A stretch of 64,000 bases of DNA from Palaemon carinicauda. Its lineage: Eukaryota; Arthropoda; Malacostraca; Decapoda; Palaemonidae. A program made the translations under genes and the position numbers. The stretch is taken from the NCBI RefSeq assembly GCF_036898095.1, contig NC_090725.1, positions 318,352,709 through 318,416,708 of the forward strand. Reading direction: 5' to 3'. Below are positions 38,700-52,629 of the stretch, piece by piece. Position 1 is the stretch's first letter. Each line of letters opens with the position of its first letter. The notes under the pieces were generated by a model. That model was given only the letters and a program-made list of their open reading frames with translations. It was not told the DNA's origin and ran no database searches.

Positions 38700-40840
38700 T
38701 AGGAGATAAGTCCCTTTCATGACACCAACTACAAAAGAGGGCCCACTTAACTTGGCATATATCTGCTGTGGAATATCAGATAGTGCCTAACATCTCTTAT
38801 GATGCCCAAAGAGAAAAGAAAAACTGTCTTGTAGGATACACTGGATAGTCTCCATTTCTGAAGGGCAAGGGCCTTCATAGAGTGGTAGTATTTTAATAGA
38901 AATGGCTGTTGCAGTACAGTGTGCCACACATATAACTCACAAGACACCTCAACAAGAGCAGTTCAATAGCTGGTGATACCAGTCAAGTCTTTTACAAATG
39001 AAGAGCAATCAGGGTTATCCTGAGGAAGGAGGTGGACAGTACAAAATGATCACTGGTGAAAAAGATTGAAGAATAGTAAGGGATAGACGGTAATATTGTC
39101 CTATGGATGGCAGTATGCATCTTCCATTGTGGTCTTTGAATCTAGCATGGATGAACATAACAGTGGGGGCAGTTTGATAAACAATTTGATTATAAAATTC
39201 CCTAGAAGCTTTCTTGTTACTCCAAGTTGTAGAGTCCACTGTATTTACTACCTGCCCTACTAAACCAAGCCAATCTTCTAGTATATTCCAGCATCCTGTA
39301 ATAGTACTAGTAAATCATCCATTCTTTAACCTACTTTGCCAACTCATGTAGGAAGGAAAATACAACTCCGCCCTGTTTACTGATGTATACTCCTATAATT
39401 GTGTTGTCATCAAACAAGGTAATTAATGCAATGTGTCACCCCTCCTTTGATTCATTCAAGAATATGACCATCTACGAAGGACAAATGTTCAGAAGAACAT
39501 CCACAAGGAGATTCCTGTCAGATTTTCCACCAATACCTGGCAAATAGGAATATAGAATATCAAGGAATTGACTAATTATCCCCAGTGCTCCTTCATGTGT
39601 CACAGGAGTGATTGAAGAAGGATTCTCATATGTGGAATTAGCTTTTTTTAGGAAGCCAGGTCACCAGAACAATCTTCCAAAGCTGAAATGAACTGGTTTT
39701 TTTTTTATCAATTTATAAAAACTGCATTATTACAACCATTAATTTGTTGCCTGGCACTACCATATGTAGCATCATATACAGGTACCTGTCTGCAGCTTCA
39801 GCAGGCACTCAGACTTATCCCACTTCACAGCAATCCTCAGATCACAGCAAAAACAAGAGAAGTTGGTTCTGGTCAGAGAGAAATTGCTCCTTGCAAGACA
39901 CCAGGGAAAGCTAGTAATCAAGATATTGAAGGAGACAGATCCCAAACAGATGGACCCAGTAAGACACTAGAGTGAACACTTGTGTGACAACTGCATGACT
40001 GTAGACAGACTCGACCATTCAAAGCACAAAGTTCTGAGCTGAAAGACTGTCCAATAGCAAAGTGGTGGTAATTTGGAGAGTTTTAGTTGATGGGTATCTT
40101 CAAATATGCATCATTCAAATCTACCAAAAGAATCATGTCACTATTTCTGATAAAAGTCAACACTTTACAGTTGGTTTCCATCTTGAACCTAGTTAAGCAA
40201 ATGAACCATTTCAGAAAGGACTTGTTTCCAGCCTCCTGTAGCTTTCACTGCACAAAATAAAAGACCAAATGTAGACGCCAGAGGCCTTCTTCAACTATTT
40301 ACAATACTATACATCCTTTTCTGTCATCCCTTGGACCTCTGTAAATAGGGTGCAATATTTTAGAGATCCTGTAAAGAAAGTTGGAAACTGGATCAGTGTG
40401 AGATTCAAGGGAAGACATCAATCTTGGAAGGGAAGCCAGTAAAATCTGTCCCACAGATCTTACTCCATGGAGTTAACCACTTTTTGTCTCTCTATAATGG
40501 TCTATGGCATCACAGGCAACCTCAACTTTCAGCAGCATAAGAAGAGAACATCAATCTCATTAGCCTCATGCCCATCCCTTTTTTTCCTTCATCTCCTGGA
40601 TGAAGACTGGGAAGATGACTGAAAGGGTCTTGACTAATGTTAATGCTTGAATGAAGAGAATTGAGGACTTTGTCTGGATCTCAATTGGGAAACACCCATG
40701 ATTAAGCCTGGGATCAATGGCCAACCTACCTGTCTCATTTTCTCACTGCTTCTCAACCGTGCTTTTTGAGAAGAGGAAAAAAAAAGGTTTCCAAAACAAT
40801 TTGTTTTTTAAGGAGAGATTGCTTTTGAGTAAATCCTGTA
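38700..40840 (-). pseudogene. DIRS-like retrotransposon remnants, minus strand
   Basis: Minus-strand pieces in the right order for a DIRS element. Near 40255-40229 is VKATGGWK (family VEKATGGW). At 40170-40086 is FKMETNCKVLTFIRNSDMIL, then LVDLNDAYLKIPIN, reverse transcriptase motif A with its first catalytic Asp. RNase H-like pieces are possible around 39500-39360, and near 38860-38790 is SSVSYKTVFLFSLG, resembling the tyrosine-recombinase box around the first catalytic arginine. Frames are heavily broken. The element is interrupted upstream by the 650-bp repeat at 40851. Assignment is clear for the reverse transcriptase and tentative for the rest. Confidence 0.55.
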
Positions 40841-40850
40841 GTGAAAAGAC

Positions 40851-41480
40851 TACAACCCTAGTTGGAAAAGCAGAATGCTACAAGCCCAGTAGCTCCAACA
40901 GGGAAAATAGCCCAGTGAGGAAAGGAAACAAGGAAAAATAAAATATCTCAAGAAGAGTAACAACATTAAAATAAATATCTCCTATACAAACTATACAAAC
41001 TTTAACAAAACAAGAGGAAGAGAAATAGGATAAAATAGTATGCCCGAGTGTACCCTTAATCAAGAGAACACTAACCTAAGACAGTGGAAGACCATGGTAC
41101 AGAGGCTATGGCACTACCCAAGACTAGAGAACAATGGCTTGATTTTAGAGTGCCCTTCTCCTAGAAGAGCTGCTTATCATAGCCAAAGAGCCTCTTCTAC
41201 CCTTGTCAACACGAAAGTGGCCACTGAACAATTAAAGTGCAGTATTTAACCCCTAGAGAGAAAAAGAATTGGTTGTAATCTCAGTGTTGTCAGGTGTATG
41301 AGGACAGAGGAGAATATGTAAAGAATAGGCCAAACTATTCTGTGTGTGTGTAGGCAAAGGGAAAATGAACCGTAACCAGAGAGAAGGATCCAATGTAGTA
41401 CTGTCTGACCAGTCAAAAGACCCCATAACTCTCTAGTGGTGATATCTCAACGGGTGGCTGGTGCCCTGGCCAACCTACTA
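40851..41480 (+). repeat. ~650-bp dispersed decapod repeat, copy 2
   Basis: It begins CTAGTTGGAAAAGCAGAATG and ends at CTGGCCAACCTACTACATA. Internal landmarks match copies 1 and 3. There is no long trinucleotide tract here. It is inserted in or next to the DIRS copy. Confidence 0.9.
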
Positions 41481-44422
41481 CATAAACCCAGTGTCTTACT
41501 ACCCTTTCAAAAATTTAATAAGAAAATTTCTGATGAAACTCCAGAGGAGACTAAGCTCATTATTGCCAACAGGAAAAGGGCAATGGAAGCTAACTTTATG
41601 GCCTTTGGTTTGGAAGGAGAGATTCCTTTCTGCTAGAAGCTCCCCCAGCTGAGGTGGTTTGCCAATTTGCAAAATGAGGGGTCTATCAGTAGGAGCCTAA
41701 TTTCTGCATTATTTGGACTGAACACCTTTTTATAATACACCAGAGGAAGGTAAGGGAGTTTAAAGAGTGACTAGAAGAAATTGAATTTTTTGGATTCATA
41801 GACCAAAAGATCAATCTTTGCTAGCCCGCTTTCACAAGCTGGCACCAAGGCATGAGTAACAAAAATGAGGACTTTTGGGTACGGTCATATTCTTTCTCTG
41901 TGGAAGATACAAGCTGGGGCCAAAGTAGTCCTAATAAAGGTGAGGACTCTTATGTACAGGCATATTCCTTTTCTGAGAAAGACATAGGCTGACGAGGTAC
42001 AGGTCTAGCCATTTCCCCAATGGTACTTTTCTCATGAATGAGCTCAATGAGCTTGTTTACGGAGACTGAAGGCATAGGACCATTTTATGTGTATTTCCTT
42101 TTCTTTTCTCTGACCCCAATGCAGGTTTGATTGCCTAGGAAATTCATAGTCTGCTATACACTGCCTTTAATGATTTTTACTTTTAATATTCAATTATTAT
42201 ATATGACAGACAGCTTGGTTTATTCTTATGTATATTCCCCTGGAGCTGCCAAATTAATCTTTGTATTCTAAATAGATACCTTGCATAAAACTTACTTTCT
42301 ACAAACAAATTAAAAACTGTGTTCTAATCTCAACATGGTATTTCAAGATGCGTAGGCCTGAGAACTACACTTCTTGATTTTCTGCTGTTCCAAAGGTGAG
42401 GTCTGATGATTCATCCCCAAAGATTAACCATTCACTTTCAAGAGGCCTAAGTGGACAGGCACGAAGGCAGTTCACCTGTACTCACTCCTAGCTTGCTCTC
42501 ACGAATATCTTCCCTTTAAGTGGTCTGTACATACAGAGAAGAGGACGGAGCAGCTCCAAGCTTCCCATTATTCTGGGTTCGCTGTAAATTATGGTATTTA
42601 GAGGGCGAGATCAGGAAAATTACCTTTGACCTCAAGGCGCGGCCATTTTGAGACACTGGCGTTGCACAAACTAACCATGAGAGTTAATGGTTAAAAGGGG
42701 CCACTTTCTCCAATTAAGTTAGATATCTTTTATTTTAGATTACTGTCTGGCTTTAAACATTCAAGGATCTGTGCGTGCATAACTGGTTGTAAATTCATGA
42801 ATTTGTTTACTTTGCAACTTTATTATGTTGAGTTCCATTCAATAAGTCACTGCCACATGTCTAACTTTTAACTTTATTGAATTTAATTTTGAGACAATCA
42901 AATAGACATTAGGTCTAAAGTTTCTGGATGCAATTGACAAACCTCCTTTCAATCGGTATTATCATTAATTACCGAGTCATTTGTGTCGTATTTTTCTACT
43001 GACCAACCCTCTTATTCCCCACTTTGAATTTATGAGATTAATGTTTAGATGACCGCTTGAATATTGCTGTAAATTTTCGGGAATAAAAGTATAATACATT
43101 TAGTTTAAATCGTGTCCTTTTACCCTTTTATTGATTTACTTAATTGTTGAGAGTATGGAGCCTTTTTGAAGATGTATAAGTATAGGCTATTGGGATATCT
43201 CCCTGAGTTAATTTAAAATCATTACCTGCTCCACCATATCATTGAAGGATGTAAGTTAAATAAAGATGATGTTGATATAGCAAGGTGAGCGCCTTTTGAA
43301 CATATCGAAGTGTACAGATCCTCATTCTGAGTTTAAGCCCGTAGGCAGAATTTAGAGTAAATTAACACCATATACACCGTTGCTCAATTTCGCTCTTGCG
43401 ATATTGTTTATTCAAATTTGATTAACTGTTCTGCACCTTAGTGGGGGTGTACTATTTCGGAGACAAAGTAACGCCTGGGCACTATGGTGGTACTAGTACT
43501 GACAAATCCAGTACTTAGAATTGATTATCTGGACATAGAATTTGTCTTTATTGTTTATTCAAACTACGATATTAGATACAATTTCTCTGATGACGCTCTG
43601 AACGATGAGGCTCATTTCCCCCGGGGAAGATTTTCAATGTCTGTTGTACGAAAGGTTTTCCCAAATTAATTTCCCACAAATCACATTTACCACAAAATGT
43701 AATTTTAGTTGTGGGCTTATACTGAATGTCCTTGTTTATATTGTGTTATTATAAAGTGTTAGCCTTCACAAACTTATTCTTTTCTTCAGTAGATTAAGGT
43801 AATTGAGATCACTTGGGATAATTTAGGTATTTTGTAACAGTGATTGAGAAAATTGTTAGGTATGTTGGAATTGTTATGGATACTTTCGATCCTAGTTATT
43901 TTCTATGAGAGTACTGGCAAAAAAAAAATCATGAAATTGACATGAATGAACAAATTAAAAAAATAAATAAAAAACTGTGTCAAGAATCAATGAGTAGCTT
44001 CACTGGTAGAATACACTTTCCTCACCTTGCAGACTGAAAAACTTGTTAGCCTGCCCAACTTTGTTCCTACTAACACAAAATATTGCTGAAATCGTATTTT
44101 GAAAGGGATAGCAGAAAATCCAAAGACTGTGGGAGGGGCAAGAAGGAGGAAAAATTCTTAAGAATTAACCATCTACTTTGGGAAAATGAAAGCCAAGGAA
44201 TTGCACATGTAGAAATTCATATGAAAAATAATATCCAGCTGGGGCTGCTCAACAACTTGCTGGACAAGGGGGAGGTGGGGAAAGAAAATACACCTAACGA
44301 TATTGATTATTTTGATTATTTTTCTAGATTTACTTTCTGAAACAAAACTTTATCGGACTAAAAATAAACATAGCAAAATATTAGACACTGATATATGACT
44401 GTTCACACATGTAAGATAAACA

Positions 44423-44431
<9 letters not shown>
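41481..44431. other. Intron A-B, right part; no gene
   Basis: 41481-41900 may contain decayed DIRS gag. 42400-42700 is GC-richer (AGGCGCGGCCATTTTGAG) without a recognised role. The open frames at 43484-43669 and 44083-44340 show no domain I know and lack exon-like borders. Confidence 0.4.
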
Positions 44432-44487
<56 letters not shown>

Positions 44488-44648
44488 AATTATTGGTCAC
44501 AAGTTCAACAAAATTAAGTAACTCTGGGTCTGGTCAGTATTTGGATATGTGACCTCCAAGAAACTCCAAACGCCATTTTTGTATAAGCATCTCTTATCAA
44601 AAGAAGTACGAAGACCTCAAAGGTATATAAACACATACCACATGCACA

Positions 44649-44715
<67 letters not shown>

Positions 44716-44736
44716 TATGTGTGTATATATATGTAC

Positions 44737-44785
<49 letters not shown>
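44432..44785. repeat. (CT)n and (AT)n microsatellites
   Basis: (CT)n at 44432-44487, unique sequence, then (AT)n at 44651-44785 with a short GTGTG and TACGGT interruption. Confidence 0.95.
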
Positions 44786-44787
<2 letters not shown>

Positions 44788-45175
44788 ACCTCATACTTGG
44801 GATCGAATGCTAGCCCCTTCTAATGAAAGGCCAGGTCCCTTCCAACCATGCCACGAGACGCCATAAAAGAAGTCGGAACCTAACTGCTAATCTGCAGTTC
44901 AGGATTTACCTGGCGAGACATCAGGCTCTTACCAGCGAGTTTTCCCCGACTTCTCGGCCCACCAGGTGACACAATTGATAGTAATTCATTCAAATTACCC
45001 CTAATGAGTCAATATGGATAAATATCAACACAACATCGTGCTCAAACAGAAATAAATTCCTACCTCATACCCGGGCAGAAATATGTCTTTAAAGGAATTT
45101 TCTTATGATTCTGGGATCCTGTGGCAAAGTGAATTCGATATTTGTGTATTTTCGACTTATTTGAAAAAATATATA
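44786..45175 (-). mobile_element. tRNA-derived SINE, minus strand
   Basis: On the minus strand the head carries A-box-like TGGCATGGTTGG (near 44858-44847) and B-box-like GCATTCGATCCC (near 44808-44797). A body with GCGAGACATC/GATGTCTCGC and CGACTTCTCGGCCCACCAGG follows. The 3' part (45059-45175, AAAGGAATTTTC...GAATTCGATATTTGTGTATT) is repeated in diverged form at 45254-45358. It sits between AT microsatellites in the 9.4-kb intron. Confidence 0.6.
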
Positions 45176-45218
45176 CACTATTTATATTCACATATATACA
45201 TACACACACACACACACT

Positions 45219-45259
<41 letters not shown>

Positions 45260-45359
45260 GGGAAGAAATATTTATCATTAAAGGAATTTTCCTATGGTTT
45301 CGAAGTCCCGTGGTAGGGTGAATTCGATATTTGTGTATTTGTCGGTTATTTGATAAAAA

Positions 45360-45432
<73 letters not shown>
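45176..45432. repeat. Microsatellites flanking a second SINE-tail copy
   Basis: (CA)n and (AT)n at about 45197-45255, a diverged copy of the SINE 3' part at 45254-45358, then (AT)n at 45361-45430. Confidence 0.8.
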
Positions 45433-45439
<7 letters not shown>

Positions 45440-45545
45440 AAGTATGTACAATATATGTAAAACAAACAATAAAAACTAACATAATGAAAGTCTACAAATA
45501 CCCGTGTAGCTATTTGCAAGTACAAAGACTAAAGTACACACTCAC

Positions 45546-45717
45546 CTGTTGCAAGTAAGGCCAGACCCCTGTCAGTATGATGGAGAATCCAACGGAACCG
45601 ATGAAGGTGGTGAAGTAGACGACGTAGTGAGATCGACGCCTGGCCCTCTTCTCCTCCAACGTCTCTAACAACGTTGGAGTTTCCTTTTCCTCCATCATGG
45701 GAACTGCTGTTCCATCT
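45546..45717 (-). CDS. MFSD8/CLN7-like transporter, exon A (N-terminal tail and TM1)
   Basis: This 172-bp minus-strand exon has acceptor ACACAG (ending 45718) and donor GTGAG (45545-45541), ending in phase 0. After one base, 57 codons run without stop. First comes an acidic and basic cytosolic tail with MMEEKETPTLLETL and EEKRARRRSHY, then TM1, FIGSVGFSIILTGVWPYLQQ. The SVGFS...WPYLQ block is the hallmark start of MFSD8. The paired ATGs at 45698-45693 are the likely start if the upstream part is 5' UTR. The frame is also open back to the acceptor, so an earlier coding exon is possible. Exon B continues directly with LDSS. An alternative acceptor two bases later (ACAGAG) would also fit an untranslated leader. 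Confidence 0.88.
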
Positions 45718-46313
45718 CTGTGTTGCACAGAGAAACGAAAAGAAAAAAATTAAGATAATCGAAATGCAGCAACTCAATAGGGCTACTGCAGTTAAAATGG
45801 GCTATATTTTTTCTGCACTTTTCTTATTTCATTCTGTTAATAAATCAAGTTAAATTATATTTATTTCCCTACTGAAATACTCATTATTGATATAACAATA
45901 ATAATAGCAAAAATGCAATAGTAAGAATAATAATGATAATAATAGTATAAAAATCATCAAGAAAATTAATAAATCATTATCTTCCACTTGCAATGATCCC
46001 AGAATTCTATAAATGAAAGACAAGGGCACAAGTAATTGATAAAAATAAAAAAAAAAAGTAGGAACGTAGTACTAGAGTGGTTCATAACTGACGTGTGCCT
46101 GGTGGTAATAATTTGATTTCACATTTATCATAACTTGGTCAATTATGAAAGACTTCTTAAAAGGTCACAAAACAACTATCTCCCCGTCCCACCATGTTTA
46201 AACTGACAAATGTTTTCGAATTACCACTACAGAATGAAAGCGGGACGGAAATCAACTATAAAACATGTGAATATAAATTAATTTCTATTGCTCACGAGAT
46301 TAGTTATTTTCTC
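45718..46313. other. 5' intron or upstream region; no exon recognised
   Basis: AT-rich, with ATA repeats near 45895-45950. No first exon or promoter motif stands out. Confidence 0.4.
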
Positions 46314-46374
<61 letters not shown>

Positions 46375-46578
46375 TAGAGCCTGATTAACAAAGAAAATAG
46401 CAATGAGATCTCTGGAAATGGACTAAACGTATTTGGCCTGTAGTGCCTGATAATTTTCAATATCAAAGGGAATTTAGCTTAAACTCTGACACTGCGGTCC
46501 CTGTTGATGGAAATCCGTAAATTCATCATCGGGATAAAAAAAATGCTGTGAAATTCAAGAAAAGGGACACAAGTATGG

Positions 46579-46614
<36 letters not shown>

Positions 46615-46641
46615 TAGTAGTAGTAGTAGTAGTAGTAGTAG
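46314..46641. repeat. (AAT)n, (ATC)n and (TAG)n microsatellites
   Basis: (AAT)n at 46314-46373, unique sequence, then (ATC)n at 46579-46612 and (TAG)n at 46614-46641 abutting copy 3 of the 650-bp repeat. Confidence 0.95.
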
Positions 46642-47268
46642 CCTAGTTGGAAAAGCAAGATGCTATAAGCCCAGTGGCCCCGACAGGGGAATTAGCCCAG
46701 TGAGGAAAGGGAACAAGGAAAAATAGAATATTTCAAGAACATTAACAACATTAAAATGAACATTTCCTATATAAACTATAATAACTTTAACAAACAAGAG
46801 GAGGAGAAATTAGATAGAATAGTGTGCCCGAGGGTATCCTCAAGCAAGAGAACTCTAACCTACGACAGTGGAAGACCATGGTACAGAGGCTATGGCTCTA
46901 CCCAAGATTAGAGAACATTTGTTTGAACTTGGAGTGTCCTTCTCCTAGAAGAGCTGCTAACTATAGCTAAAGTCTCTCTTCTTCCCTTACTAAGAGGAAA
47001 GTAAGCAATTGAACAATTACAGTGCAGTAGTTAACCCCATGAAGGAAGATGAATTTTTTGGTAATCTCAGTGTTGTCAGGTGTATGAGGACACGGGAGAA
47101 TCTGTCAAGAATAGGCCAGGCTATTCGGTGTATGTGTAGGCAGAGGAAAAGTAAACCGTAACCAGAGAGAAGGATCCAATGCAGTACTGTCTGACCAGTC
47201 AAAGGTACCCTAAACTCTCGAGCAGTAGTATCTGAATGGGTGGTGGGTACCCTGGCCAACCTACCATA
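46642..47268 (+). repeat. ~650-bp dispersed decapod repeat, copy 3
   Basis: It begins CCTAGTTGGAAAAGCAAGAT and ends CCCTGGCCAACCTACC, with the same internal blocks as copies 1 and 2. The 96-codon minus-strand open frame across its end is not a gene, because the equivalent sequence in the other copies is repeat DNA. Confidence 0.9.
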
Positions 47269-48697
<1,429 letters not shown>

Positions 48698-48699
<2 letters not shown>

Positions 48700-50195
48700 C
48701 CTTCTAATGAAACTTGAGGAATTGCTAAGTTAAATTTCATAGTGTACAGAAAATTATTTTCATATCACAACTGAATCAAAGTGACCCACACCCAGAAAAG
48801 AAAAACAAAATAAGTCATTCAGATAGAGCAATTCAGAAGGATCACGATGAAACCCCTGATGCTTCAGTACAAAGTGTTCTCTGTCCTCTCCTAAATGATC
48901 GAGAGAGGAGTCACGTAATGAGTCTGTTTTTTTTTTCTTTGCCCTTCTGTTATCGGAAGGATAATGACCTTTACAAGCTTTAATTGACTGATTAATTTAT
49001 TAAGTGCTTACAGTATACTGATGTACAAAAGCAAAGATCATCAAAAGCCAAGCTTAAACGAGAGAGAATTATAATTATACTATTGTTTTTGCTTCTACTT
49101 TTTGAACTTGGGGAATTGGTATTCTTATTCCACTAGGCAAATCTTGTAGCACTATCCCTGCTGAATGCCAGCAAATTTCCACACACCTTTTATAATTCAA
49201 AGTGTCTGAAGTCCTGCTGGTATTATGTGAGAATGGGCTTAAATAGGGAAAGCTACCCAGTACAAAAAGGAAGTATAGACATAACAAATAAACTATATAT
49301 GAAAATTAATAAATGATTTATCAAATATTACAACACTAACAACGTTAAAATAAATCTGGGTTAGTATATGATACTTTAATTACTAGCGAAACTAGAATTC
49401 GCTATAAGAAATGGACGAGTGCTGGCTAGTTTGGCGTTTTTATATATATTTAATTTTGGGCTGGGGCATAATAACTTACATACTGGTCGGTTAAAATGCA
49501 AAGGCTATTTCTCACTCTAACTCCATTGTTTACATTTGGGAGACTGATGGTGAGTTACTGGGCATGCTTTGCTTAATTTTGCTTTTGACAACTGTTCTGT
49601 TTTATGTATGACGTAATTATTACCTGTTTTTTTTTTCTAACCAATTACGAGCTTCCAACCATTTATGCTCAAGTTCCCGGATGTTGTTCTACAAAAAACA
49701 ATTTTTTCCACCCTCCCCTTCAGTTTCAGCTTTACCACCATCGCATAATGTCTCCACGAGAGAAATACAATCTATTTAGAAATTTATTGTATTTTTTTCG
49801 AAATTTAGTATAATTTCATTTATGTCGGCAATTTATTATGATGAAAACGCTCTCCGTTCAGTGTATAGCTATTGTTACTCACGTGAAAGTAAAAAATAAC
49901 GCTAAAATAATGACCCATAAAACTTGCGAGTGCAGTTCAACATGTACCGCTTGCATGAACATATGAGCAGTGATGTAATATCAATTTTGCTAGCACAGCG
50001 AGCCCCAACGGAGTAAACTCCATAAGATGTTCAAAAATATATCTTCAAAATAATGACCTACGGGGCTTGCGAGCGCAGCTCAACATGTATTGTTTGTCAG
50101 AACATATGAGCAGTGATGTAACGCTAAATTTAAGAGCGTAGCGAGCACGGCAGAGTAAAAATAAACATTAAAGGGACTTAAAGTGAATCATAGAT
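48698..50195. other. Intergenic or intron, no gene; 145-bp duplication near the end
   Basis: No gene recognised. 49903-50020 and 50047-50160 are two diverged tandem copies sharing TAATGACC, CTTGCGAG.GCAG.TCAACATGTA and AACATATGAGCAGTGATGTA. Confidence 0.5.
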
Positions 50196-50196
50196 A

Positions 50197-50510
50197 ATTA
50201 TGATACTTTAAATTTCAGAAACCTACATGAACCATATATTTTTTCTAACTGGTTATCTTGTGTTTATTTTGCATTTTTGACCATTATTATAGCTGCAAGT
50301 CACTTTTTTGGCATTTTCCCTCTCAAAAAAAACCCGATTTCCCACTGGGGTCCCCCATAATTTTCTTTATATAAGGGGATCCAAAAACTCATAAACAGGT
50401 GGTTTGCTCCAATAACTATGGTCAGAAATGCATAAAACACAAGATAGCGAGTAAAAAAAATATATGGTTCATGAATTAGGCTAGAAATTTAAGTATCATA
50501 TATTTACCTA
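50197..50510. mobile_element. Foldback (MITE-like) element
   Basis: The left arm 50201-50284 (starting TGATACTTTAAATTTCAG) and right arm 50418-50498 (ending AGAAATTTAAGTATCA) are imperfect inverted copies over about 80 bp. Examples are AACCATATATTTTTTCTAAC against its complement, and TTGTGTTTA.TTTGCATTTTTGACCAT. The loop is about 130 bp, and weaker complementarity reaches inward. It has no coding capacity. The outer ends read ATGATAC/GTATCAT. Confidence 0.7.
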
Positions 50511-51459
50511 CATCTGTAATAAATAGATTATGAAACGAAATTTATGCCTACCTGTTCAACAGAAAACATTTTGAAAAGAGTTATAACTTCAGAAGTTCCC
50601 CTGATTCTACCGCGATATTAGATCACCCATAATCTGGTCCCAGCTGGAATAAGATTTCTAGAATGCTGTGCGTTGAGAAGGCAAGAATGCTAGAATCAAC
50701 TTTAAACTAACTTTTCTATAGGGCCAAAGAAAAAAAATAAGGAATTCCATAAACTGCACATTAAGTTCATAGTAACTGAAAACCGGACAGGCAAACAATA
50801 CTCAAAATATGACAGAATGAAAGAATTAAAATATTTCTTCAAGATAAATTGATCACCAAAAAGCTTAGAATACTATTTTTGTGTACTTGGAGTAACAGAA
50901 TAATTGTTTCCCAAAAGTAAATTTCCAATAAAAACACAACAATAATTCTAAATGAGTTGTATATAGTTAAAGAGACATTGTCACTGCAAAGACTTGGAAG
51001 TTAGCCTCAAAGAGGTATGATTCAATTGCGAGCTCCCGAGCACCTCATCAAATTTCTCAAAAACACATGTATTTATATGCCTCCAGTCACATAAGAGTGA
51101 CAATTGCATGTGTACATTCAATGTTTTTTGTTATTTAGGTTGAGTGTTGCTTGCAGCTTGAAAGCCGCTACAGTTAGTGAGGTACTTAAGGTTGACATTG
51201 GCATAAGAATTGACAATATAATAACAATAATGAAAATAGAACCAAAATTAGCATGTATTACATTCCTCAGCTTTTTGTCATTAAGGTTGATTGGAGTACA
51301 ATGGTGGTTACTACGAACGCTAAGTGGAAGAAACTGAAAAAGCATTCTTCTTCATTTGTATGCGTGTTGCTTATTACATGTGAATTACATGGCTCCTTCC
51401 TTGAATCAGACATGCATGTGAAAGACGGCAAACTGCCCTAAAGAGTTGTACTGTTTGCA
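50511..51459. other. No gene recognised
   Basis: AT-rich; it may include decayed downstream parts of the Gypsy copy at 51460-52262. Open frames around 51104-51441 overlap on both strands without a recognisable domain. Confidence 0.35.
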
Positions 51460-52262
51460 GGTCGTCTTGCAGGAGATTGTATCAATGGTGATACAATCCT
51501 CTTTTCCACAAATATTGAGGTGGGGTAGTAGTCTGGTTCCATCTACATGTTAAAATGCCTGCAATCCCCACATGGGTGCAGGAATCCATGGGTTTGAGGC
51601 CTTTAGATGAATGGGCTTTAGCAGCATTCAAACTGTCTGGGTCCAAACGTCTGAATCTTGCAAATGCTGGGGCCTCTGTCGTCTTGATATGGTGATAAAT
51701 ACCGTGCTTGGCGGCAACTATGGGGGTTTGGAGTGGTTCTGGGCGGAAGATGTCTGGATAGAAAATGAGATGAGTGTCGGCATAAGTGAGCTTGCGTTGA
51801 TGTGGAGAAAAACATCAAACAGAGCAAGTGATAAAGGTGTGAATGAGTAAGAGCTGGCTTTGACTAAGCTTTGATGTGTAACGTCCACCAGGAGGTGAAA
51901 ATGGGAGAGAAAATCTGCAGCAATGAGAGATAACGTAACGTCGGTAATAATGCAATTCCATGGTACTGGGTGCCCCCAAATGACAGTGTCAGCACCTCAT
52001 AGCCATGTGTGGCCACCAGATGGACATCAGGGGGCTTAGAATGATGGGGTCATACTCTTAACAGAGAATGTGGCAGAAATGAATGACAGGCACTTGTATC
52101 TACCAGAAAGCACACATTACATCCTAATTCATGCGAACAAAAGCGATTAGTTAATGGGGAGGCTACCGCCACAGGCGATGGCCTTCTTACATGTTTTGCA
52201 TGTGCAACAAGCAACACATATAAACAAAGAAGAATGTGCTCTCTGTCTATTCCATGCAGCAT
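51460..52262 (-). pseudogene. Gypsy-type LTR retrotransposon fragment: protease and RT start
   Basis: On the minus strand, an aspartic protease active site reads FLVDTSACHSFLP (LVDTSA codons at 52106-52089; the family usually has LVDTGA). Downstream, near 51690-51590, is HHIKTTEAPAFARFRRLDPD, the linker before the Gypsy reverse transcriptase (usual HHI.T.GPP..AR.RRL.P). Near 51570-51500 the CGDCRHFN and EPDYYPTSI pieces correspond to the RT start CGDYR.LN...PD.YP. Frames shift between blocks and stops are present. No LTRs are recognised. Confidence 0.75.
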
Positions 52263-52592
52263 GCATAGTAACTGCCATCAGACTTCAATCAACTTAAATG
52301 ACAAAAGCTGTTAAATGTAATACATGCTAATTTTGACTCTTCATTACCATTATCATTGTGTCAAATTTCATGCTATTTTCAACCTTAATTACCTCTCTAA
52401 CTGTAATGGCTTGCAAGCTGTATGACAAAATAAATTGAATGAACACATTTAATTGGATGACATACCACAGGCTGGATCCATTAAGTCTCCACAAATGAAT
52501 CTAACTGCCCCAGATTTTGAACTATAAAAGCAGAGCATCCCAAATAGACACCTTAAACTATGCTAGTTGAGATCCACCAGAGCCTTATCTCC

Positions 52593-52629
<37 letters not shown>

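Noticed and set aside
39015..39239. Retroviral-type integrase in a 74-codon minus frame (HARFKDHNGRCILPSIGQ)
   Set aside because: Vague resemblance to the Gypsy integrase RF...PLP.S.G stretch, but no catalytic Asp or Glu spacing; neighbours are DIRS-like, which lack this integrase.
44083..44340. 85-codon plus-strand frame
   Set aside because: No recognisable domain, no exon borders consistent with the minus-strand gene, and AT-rich composition; treated as chance.
46194..46466. Poly-asparagine and poly-isoleucine frames
   Set aside because: Products of the (AAT)n microsatellite read on each strand.
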